A stretch of 10,363 bases of DNA, from the NCBI GenBank assembly GCA_964608575.1, contig CAZSPW010000066.1, positions 1 through 10,363 of the forward strand. Direction: 5' to 3'. This document shows, piece after piece, positions 6,044-10,363 of the stretch. The translations under genes and the position numbers were made by a program. Under the pieces are notes generated by a model. It did no database searches. It was given only the letters and a program-made list of their open reading frames with translations, and was not told the origin of the DNA. Source of the stretch: JAMIFN01 sp964608575. Its GTDB lineage: Bacteria; Pseudomonadota; Gammaproteobacteria; Burkholderiales; Burkholderiaceae_C. The stretch's first letter is position 1. Each line of letters starts with the position of its first letter.

Positions 6044-7099
6044 TTAAGCTGCAGCCAACAACAGCTTGCTGATAGGTTGGGGCAGTCCCAGTTGAGCGAG
6101 CGTAGCGATGGGCTGCCACACTTCGCCTGCACCGGGTTCTGCGACGCTGACGCTGTGCTGACGCACGATGTGCAGTTGCAAATCGCGGTGGGTCAGTACA
6201 TGCTTGATGGGCGGCAAGGTTTGATTTTGCTTATCCCCGGCCAATTGTTGGTATTGCGCGTGGCTGATTTCGGGCAGGCAATACAGGCCGCCCCAAATGC
6301 CTTTTGGGGCGCGGCGTTGCAGGCGCAGCAAATCACGGTTTTGTTGCCAAAGTAGGTATATGGGTTGCTCGCGCCGTTGCAGTTTTTTGCTGATGATGGG
6401 CAGGGCAGTTGGCTCGCCTTGTGCCAGCGCGGCGCAGCCGCTGGCCAGTGGGCAGGCGGCGCAGTTGGGTTTGCGCGCGCTGCACACGGTAGCGCCTAAA
6501 TCCATCAGGCCTTGGGTGTAGGCGGGCATGGTTTGCGCTAAATCCTGCGTGGGCAGCAAATCTTCGGCAAAAGTCCAGAGTTGTTTTTTGTGCGCGGCTT
6601 GGGTTAAATCTTGGGCATAGCCCCAGTATCTGGCCAAGACGCGCTGCACATTGGCATCAAAAATCGCAGATCGCTGTCCAAAACAAAAGGCCGCAATCGC
6701 AGCGGCAGTGCTTGGCCCCACGCCAGGCAGGCGTTGTAAATCGGCGGCGCTTTCGGGAAACTTTCCACCAAATTCGGCCACCACCATGTGCGCAGCATGG
6801 TGCAGATTGCGTGCACGACTGTAATAGCCCAACCCTGCCCATAGCTGCATCACAGCGTCTTGCGGCGCAGCGGCTAAATCGGCTACGGTGGGAAATGCCA
6901 GTAAAAATCGCTGGTAATAGCTCAGTACGGTGGTGACTTGCGTTTGCTGCAGCATGATTTCAGACAGCCAAACGCGGTAGGGATCACGCGTTTGTTGCCA
7001 AGGCAGATCGTGCCGCCCGTGTTGGCGCTGCCAAGCGATGACGCGTGGGGCAAAATCTATGATATCGGCGGCCTTGGCTGCCAATGGGCTTAACTGCAC
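6044..7099 (-). CDS. mutY: A/G-specific adenine DNA glycosylase
   Basis: MutY removes adenine mispaired with 8-oxoguanine, preventing G:C to T:A mutations. The 351 residues match the usual length. Visible landmarks are the catalytic Glu47 in SEIMLQQTQV, the helix-hairpin-helix LPGVGPSTAAAIAAF (124-138), catalytic Asp148 in DANVQRV, and the 4Fe-4S ligands Cys206, Cys213, Cys216 and Cys222 in the exact C-x6-C-x2-C-x5-C pattern. The C-terminal third is the NUDIX-like domain that reads 8-oxoG, with THRDLQLH at 303-310. The start is placed at GTG 7099-7097, overlapping the zapD stop by 10 bases; a TTG at 7084 is an alternative, and no strong Shine-Dalgarno decides. The overlap implies co-transcription and probably translational coupling with zapD. 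All key residues are present, so the enzyme should be active. Confidence 0.95.
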   Translation of the reverse strand: MQLSPLAAKAADIIDFAPRVIAWQRQHGRHDLPWQQTRDPYRVWLSEIMLQQTQVTTVLSYYQRFLLAFPTVADLAAAPQDAVMQLWAGLGYYSRARNLHHAAHMVVAEFGGKFPESAADLQRLPGVGPSTAAAIAAFCFGQRSAIFDANVQRVLARYWGYAQDLTQAAHKKQLWTFAEDLLPTQDLAQTMPAYTQGLMDLGATVCSARKPNCAACPLASGCAALAQGEPTALPIISKKLQRREQPIYLLWQQNRDLLRLQRRAPKGIWGGLYCLPEISHAQYQQLAGDKQNQTLPPIKHVLTHRDLQLHIVRQHSVSVAEPGAGEVWQPIATLAQLGLPQPISKLLLAAA

Positions 7100-7845
7100 A
7101 GCGCCAGCTCAAAGCCCGCTTGCACATTGCCTGCGTGCAACATTTTTTCGCCTTCGCGTCGCATCATGCGGATAGTGACCATAAGGCGATGCGCGCTGAC
7201 AGCAGGCACCAATTGCATATTGGGCTGCATGGAGATGCGCAGCAGTTGGTAGTTTTTATTCGCGCCTAGGCTTTGTTGGTAAACGCCCTCTTGCGTCATG
7301 ACTTTTTGCGCCACTTCAGTGTCTCGTAGCAGGCGCATCAGCAGGCGCACACAGGCCATGATGGGCTGCAGCGGGCGTGTCCAAAGCGTTAAATCGCGTA
7401 AGCGTTGCTCGCTCGATTGGTGCTGCCAGGTGAAGTAAGAGGGGTGATCAAAAGCGCATAAGCCAGCAGGGATATGGATGCGCCCGCGCACACTCACCAG
7501 CCATTCAAATGAGTTGAGTTCGGCACTAAGGTTGCCTGACTGACCGTTGAAGTTGCCATAGCACTGGTCGATCTCACTCAGTAGCTTATTGACGCGCTGC
7601 TCTAAGCCCTCGATGCTGCGATAGCTCAGAATCGTCTGCCGATAGCGTTCGAGCTCTTTCAATATCTCCGACTTCAAGTCGGTACGCTGATCGCAGACAT
7701 CGGCCATTTGAAATAGGGTGTCCAGCGCGTAATGGTGCGACAAGGCATCGCCACGCGCCAATAACTCTTGCAGCATATTGCCCAAGTGTTCCAAGCGCAT
7801 CAAAATGCGCACCCGTTCGTTCAAAGGATATTCGTAAACTATCAC
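7090..7845 (-). CDS. zapD: cell division protein ZapD
   Basis: The 251-residue protein is of the YacF/DUF1342 family. ZapD binds the C-terminal tail of FtsZ and cross-links protofilaments at the division ring in the cytoplasm. Recognition rests on the N-terminal MIVYEYPLNERVRILMRLEH, a typical ZapD opening, the helical region that follows (about 20-110), and full family length. The start is GTG at 7845-7843 with only a partial AGG upstream; no ATG fits the conserved N-terminus better. In many beta- and gammaproteobacteria zapD lies between coaE and yacG; here neither neighbour is present. Instead a DUF4124 gene lies upstream and mutY overlaps the 3' end by 10 bases. Confidence 0.93.
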   Translation of the reverse strand: MIVYEYPLNERVRILMRLEHLGNMLQELLARGDALSHHYALDTLFQMADVCDQRTDLKSEILKELERYRQTILSYRSIEGLEQRVNKLLSEIDQCYGNFNGQSGNLSAELNSFEWLVSVRGRIHIPAGLCAFDHPSYFTWQHQSSEQRLRDLTLWTRPLQPIMACVRLLMRLLRDTEVAQKVMTQEGVYQQSLGANKNYQLLRISMQPNMQLVPAVSAHRLMVTIRMMRREGEKMLHAGNVQAGFELALCS

Positions 7846-7887
7846 TGGCCTGTCTTTATTGCGTCAGCAGAAGGGGGTGGCTAAAGA

Positions 7888-7950
7888 GACTAAATAACGC
7901 CATAGTTGGCTAAGCTGCGTTCGATCGCCTGTGCCGAAGCCGATTTAGTC
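7888..7950. repeat. widely spaced 8-bp inverted repeat upstream of zapD
   Basis: GACTAAAT (7888-7895) and ATTTAGTC (7943-7950) are exact complements separated by 47 bases, between the DUF4124 gene and zapD. In a minus-strand transcript they could close a long-range stem in the zapD leader. The arms are short for the spacing, so chance is possible. Confidence 0.25.
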
Positions 7951-7959
7951 TGCGCGTGA

Positions 7960-7975
7960 GTCTTGGTGCCAAGAC
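7960..7975. repeat. compact palindrome just after the DUF4124 gene
   Basis: GTCTTGG and CCAAGAC flank a 2-base centre (in RNA a 6-bp stem with a 4-base loop), beginning 5 bases beyond the DUF4124 stop. No T-run follows on the minus strand, so it is not a standard intrinsic terminator. It may protect the mRNA 3' end or bind a dimeric protein. Confidence 0.35.
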
Positions 7976-7980
7976 GGGGT

Positions 7981-8553
7981 TTATTGACACTCGTTTTGTT
8001 TTAAAGCGTCTTCCAAGCTTTTGCGCTCTGCCGCGCGCTCAGCGTCACCCATGATGGAGCGTTCGCCTTTTTCGTTATAAGTAGCCAAGCGACGGCCTGA
8101 ATCGAGCGCGGCCATATTGCCACGGATGGTTTTGCAATTAGCTTCTTTGCGCTCTTGTTCTTTGCGCTTGGCTTCGGCCTCTTTTGCTAGGCGTTCCTCT
8201 TCGGCTTTTTTCTCTTGCTCTAGCTCTTGCGCGCTTTTGCTCGCTTGCTTTTGCCCTTTTGGTGTGGCTTTAGGCGTGGGGCTTACAGCCGCATTCGGAT
8301 CAAACTCTTTAAAGCCATAGGTGGGCGCTTTTTCGTCTTGTACGGTTTTAGCCTTGCCTACAGGTACATAGGGGCGACCACTGCTGTCGCGCAGTATTTG
8401 GCTTTCTGGAATAGATGGCGGCGGAGCCTTGTCACTAAAAATTTTCTGCCCATTGGCATCTATCCATTGCCATTGCGCCATGGCGCCGCCAGCCAAGCAA
8501 ACCAAAGCCCAGCTCAATGCCCAGTTGCGTGCGGTGCGGTTGTGCTTTTCCAT
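7981..8553 (-). CDS. exported DUF4124 domain-containing protein with coiled coil
   Basis: This 190-residue protein starts at ATG 8553-8551. Residues 1-26 are a signal peptide ending Ala-Met-Ala before Gln27, and no convincing lipobox surrounds Cys19. Residues 27-70 are the DUF4124 domain, opening QWQWIDANGQKIFSDKAPPP. DUF4124 proteins are periplasmic or envelope proteins common in beta- and gammaproteobacteria, with no established function. A Pro/Lys linker (about 90-104) leads to a Glu/Lys/Ala-rich probable coiled coil (105-137). The C-terminal segment holds two cysteines, Cys140 and Cys189, which could form a disulfide in the periplasm. The longer frame from 8625 (214 residues) is less likely, because the Shine-Dalgarno AGAGG fits the 8553 start. 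Its own promoter should lie in the divergent space shared with cysK. Confidence 0.88.
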   Translation of the reverse strand: MEKHNRTARNWALSWALVCLAGGAMAQWQWIDANGQKIFSDKAPPPSIPESQILRDSSGRPYVPVGKAKTVQDEKAPTYGFKEFDPNAAVSPTPKATPKGQKQASKSAQELEQEKKAEEERLAKEAEAKRKEQERKEANCKTIRGNMAALDSGRRLATYNEKGERSIMGDAERAAERKSLEDALKQNECQ

Positions 8554-8561
8554 TGCCATAC

Positions 8562-8566
8562 CCTCT
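8562..8566 (-). promoter_or_regulatory. ribosome binding site choosing the DUF4124 protein start
   Basis: AGAGG on the minus strand lies 8 bases before the ATG at 8553 but only 2 bases before the in-frame ATG at 8559. Normal spacing therefore favours 8553. The chosen start also puts the signal peptide at the very N-terminus. Confidence 0.6.
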
Positions 8567-8660
8567 TTAAAAGCGAACAAAACAGTTTGCGGCATTTTGA
8601 CATGGCTTGCACGCTGTGCACCCATGTCTGAGTGACTTTCTTTGCGTAAGGCCGCTGTAT

Positions 8661-8681
8661 TTCATAACTTCTAGTTGTGAA
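8661..8681. promoter_or_regulatory. 21-bp near-palindrome, candidate operator between DUF4124 gene and cysK
   Basis: The arms TTCATAACT (8661-8669) and AGTTGTGAA (8673-8681) are complementary at 8 of 9 positions around a 3-bp centre, the geometry of a dimeric regulator site. It sits in an AT-rich stretch (8656-8712) between two divergent genes and could control either. I do not recognise the factor. Confidence 0.35.
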
Positions 8682-8717
8682 AATCGTAAAAATATCAATA
8701 AAAAGCATGCTTACAAT
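8675..8717 (+). promoter_or_regulatory. probable cysK promoter zone
   Basis: Two weak candidates overlap. One is TTGTGA (8675-8680) with AATAAA (8697-8702) after 16 bp. The other is a -10-like TACAAT (8712-8717) with no good -35. Either would give a leader of about 65-80 nt to the cysK ATG. The first would overlap the near-palindrome, so a bound regulator could block it. Confidence 0.3.
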
Positions 8718-8789
8718 GGCTTGCCCCCTGTGCCGTGCTTGGATGGGTAAGCTGCATAAGCACTGTTTCACTCTAGGAGATTTTCATCC

Positions 8790-9701
8790 ATGAAAGTTCA
8801 AAATATTCTACAAACGATAGGCAATACGCCCACTGTGCGTATTAACCGTTTGTTTGGTGCATCACATGAAGTTTGGCTCAAACTCGAACGCGCCAATCCT
8901 GGGGGATCATTGAAAGATCGGATCGCTTTGGGCATGATCGAAGATGCGGAGAAAAGCGGCAAGCTCTTGCCTGGGGGAACTATTATTGAGCCTACCAGCG
9001 GCAACACTGGCGTGGGCATTGCGATGGTCGCAGCTGTCAAAGGCTATAAGGCGATACTGGTGATGCCTGAGAGTATGAGCCTAGAGCGCCGTCGTTTGGT
9101 GCAAGCCTATGGCGCTACCATCGTGCTGACACCGAAAGAAAAAGGCACGAAAGGTGCCATCGAACACGCACAAGACTTGTTGGCAAAAACGCCCGGCGCT
9201 TGGATGCCGCACCAATTTGAAAACCCTGCTAACCCTGCAGCCCATGTGCGCACAGCACAAGAAATTTTGGATGATTTTCCAGAGGGTTTCGATGCATTTG
9301 TTACTGGTGTAGGTACGGGAGGGCATTTGACAGCGATAGGGCGCGCACTGAAAGCTAAATTCCCGGCTGTCAAAATTTTTGCGGTTGAACCAGCTGCATC
9401 TGCTGTGATTTCCGGCGGTCAGCCAGGGCCGCACCCATTGCAGGGTTTGGGTACGGGCTTTATTCCTGCGAATTTGGATACCAGTTTGCTCGATGGGGTA
9501 ATCACCATTGAAGGGGAAGAGGCCAAAGAAATGGCGCGTCGCATTGCCCGAGAGGAAGGGATTTTTGTTGGTATTTCCAGTGGTGCAACACTGGCAGCAG
9601 TTGAAAAAGTCCAAGCGAAATTGCCACTAGGCAGCCGTATTTTGGCGGTCAATTACGATACTGGGGAGCGTTATTTTTCAGTCGAAGATTTTTTGCCTTG
9701 A
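8790..9701 (+). CDS. cysK: cysteine synthase A (O-acetylserine sulfhydrylase)
   Basis: This PLP enzyme makes L-cysteine from O-acetyl-L-serine and sulfide in the cytoplasm. The 303 residues fit the family. The PLP lysine is Lys42 in PGGSLKDR. TSGNTG (69-74) binds the substrate carboxylate, GVGTGG (173-178) holds the PLP phosphate, and Ser264 in GISSGA contacts the pyridine nitrogen. The PHPLQGLGTGFIP segment (214-226) is of the CysK rather than the CysM kind, hence the symbol, although CysM-like activity cannot be excluded. The start ATG has AGGAG (8775-8779) 10 bases upstream. After His152 the usual Thr-Thr pair reads as a single Thr (HVRTAQEI), one residue shorter than homologues I recall. 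The gene stands alone, divergent from the DUF4124 gene and convergent with recR. Confidence 0.93.
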   Translation: MKVQNILQTIGNTPTVRINRLFGASHEVWLKLERANPGGSLKDRIALGMIEDAEKSGKLLPGGTIIEPTSGNTGVGIAMVAAVKGYKAILVMPESMSLERRRLVQAYGATIVLTPKEKGTKGAIEHAQDLLAKTPGAWMPHQFENPANPAAHVRTAQEILDDFPEGFDAFVTGVGTGGHLTAIGRALKAKFPAVKIFAVEPAASAVISGGQPGPHPLQGLGTGFIPANLDTSLLDGVITIEGEEAKEMARRIAREEGIFVGISSGATLAAVEKVQAKLPLGSRILAVNYDTGERYFSVEDFLP

Positions 9702-9841
9702 TTCGTACAAACCCTAGGTCTTGGGTCGGCAATTAAAGCGAAAACACGATTACCATCGCGGCTCTATAAAAAATGAGCCATTTATTCGGGCTGCGAGGAG
9801 ACACATTGCGCCCATCGTGCTTACCCGCCGTAAACGAACGC

Positions 9842-9870
9842 AAAAACGCCAGTGATCCTGGCGTTTTTTT
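9842..9870. terminator. strong bidirectional intrinsic terminator between cysK and recR
   Basis: AAAAACGCCAG (9842-9852) pairs perfectly with CTGGCGTTTTT (9858-9868) around a TGATC loop, with T7 on the plus strand and T5 on the minus strand. It lies 141 bases after the cysK stop and 27 bases after the recR stop, serving both converging transcripts. Confidence 0.92.
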
Positions 9871-9896
9871 ATGCGTGTGGGAAGGAGTGAATAAGC

Positions 9897-10363
9897 TTAT
9901 CTTCGCCCCTCTAGGGCGTGTGCAATCGTTGCCAGATCAACATACTCTAGCTCGCTGCCTACGGGGACGCCACGCGCTAAGCGTGTTACACGCAGGCCAC
10001 GCGCGCCTAGTAGCTGCGCAAGCACATGCGCACTGGCTTCACCTTCGGCGGTGAAGCTGGTGGCAATGACCACTTCCTGTGTTTTTCCATCAGTTGCGCG
10101 TTTCAATAAGGCTTGCATACCCAGCTCTTGCGAGCCTATCCCATCTATTGGGCTGATACGCCCCATTAGTACAAAATACAAGCCACGATAGGCATTTGTG
10201 CGCTCTAGTGCGATTTGGTCACTGGGAGTTTCTACGACGCAGAGTTGGCTGGCATCCCGGGTTTCATCTAGGCAGACGGCACAAAACGGGGCATCCGTCA
10301 AAGTAAGGCAATGATGACAGTGGCCAATTAGTTCAAAGGCTCGTATTAAGATGAGTACCAACA
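9897..10363 (-). CDS. recR: recombination mediator RecR, N-terminus cut by window edge
   Basis: RecR acts with RecO (and RecF) to load RecA on gapped DNA. The frame is open to the right edge, leaving about 155 of the usual 198 or so residues. The N-terminal helix-hairpin-helix is missing. Numbered from the first in-frame start-like codon (TTG at 10361), the C4 zinc finger is Cys15, Cys18, Cys27 and Cys30 (C-x2-C-x8-C-x2-C). The TOPRIM domain follows, with LCVVETPSD, the RGLYFVLMGRISPIDGIG segment, and the C-terminal RLARGVPVGSELEYVD typical of RecR. The true start lies outside the window. In most bacteria recR follows dnaX and ybaB in one operon, which would extend to the right. Confidence 0.95.
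   Translation of the reverse strand, partial: LVLILIRAFELIGHCHHCLTLTDAPFCAVCLDETRDASQLCVVETPSDQIALERTNAYRGLYFVLMGRISPIDGIGSQELGMQALLKRATDGKTQEVVIATSFTAEGEASAHVLAQLLGARGLRVTRLARGVPVGSELEYVDLATIAHALEGRR

Noticed and set aside
7890..8000. Minus-strand 36-codon stretch between the DUF4124 gene and zapD ending SLANYGVI, looking somewhat protein-like
   Set aside because: It has no start codon and begins just after an in-frame stop inside the DUF4124 gene. This length is expected by chance, and I recognise no family.
9702..9896. Idea of a 4.5S/SRP RNA or other known structured RNA near recR
   Set aside because: The conserved SRP RNA core (GGAAGCAG-type loop) is absent and no other known RNA motif was recognised.
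9773..10054. Plus-strand frame of 93 codons after cysK
   Set aside because: It reads through the strong terminator at 9842-9870 and then antisense to recR. There is no suitable ribosome binding site before its ATG.
1..10363. Search for CRISPR, transposase, phage, toxin-antitoxin or defence genes
   Set aside because: None seen. All long frames belong to housekeeping or envelope families, so a new multi-gene system is not supported here.

Overview
The window looks like an ordinary chromosomal stretch of a betaproteobacterium, most likely Burkholderiales and possibly Oxalobacteraceae. This rests on the protein types (ZapD, a DUF4124 protein, a Burkholderiales-style CysK, a PlsC/CdsA-like pair, a TatD-ankyrin pair) and a moderate GC content. 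It comes from a draft assembly: there is a run of exactly 100 N at 1795-1894. I find no tRNA, rRNA, CRISPR array, transposase, phage gene, defence system or other obviously new system.

Layout. Minus strand, 1-1582: tatD followed by an exported ankyrin-repeat protein that runs off the left edge; the two overlap by 4 bases. Divergent from tatD, plus strand, 1604-5740: a promoter and a leader hairpin, then an acyltransferase gene (plsC type) interrupted by the N run, a CdsA-like membrane protein overlapping it by 11 bases, and after 59 bases a large fused enoyl-CoA hydratase/3-hydroxyacyl-CoA dehydrogenase. This block is about lipid: phosphatidate synthesis, CDP-diacylglycerol-type chemistry and fatty-acid beta-oxidation. 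The 303 bases at 5741-6043 carry no gene but hold a REPIN-like inverted pair and two more hairpins. Minus strand, 6044-8553: a DUF4124 exported protein, then zapD (cell division) and mutY (repair of 8-oxoG:A mispairs), the last two overlapping by 10 bases. Divergent from the DUF4124 gene is cysK (8790-9701). It converges on recR (9897 to the right edge, 5' end missing) across a strong bidirectional terminator.

Points that deserve attention. (1) The N run is flanked by an exact 55-bp direct repeat, and collapsing repeat plus Ns into one copy restores a single 243-codon plsC frame. The gap is therefore almost certainly an assembly artefact. (2) The CdsA-like protein has lost many residues of both family signatures. 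(3) A REPIN-like element lies between the convergent beta-oxidation gene and mutY. (4) There is a terminator-like hairpin in the plsC leader and a 21-bp near-palindrome between the DUF4124 gene and cysK.
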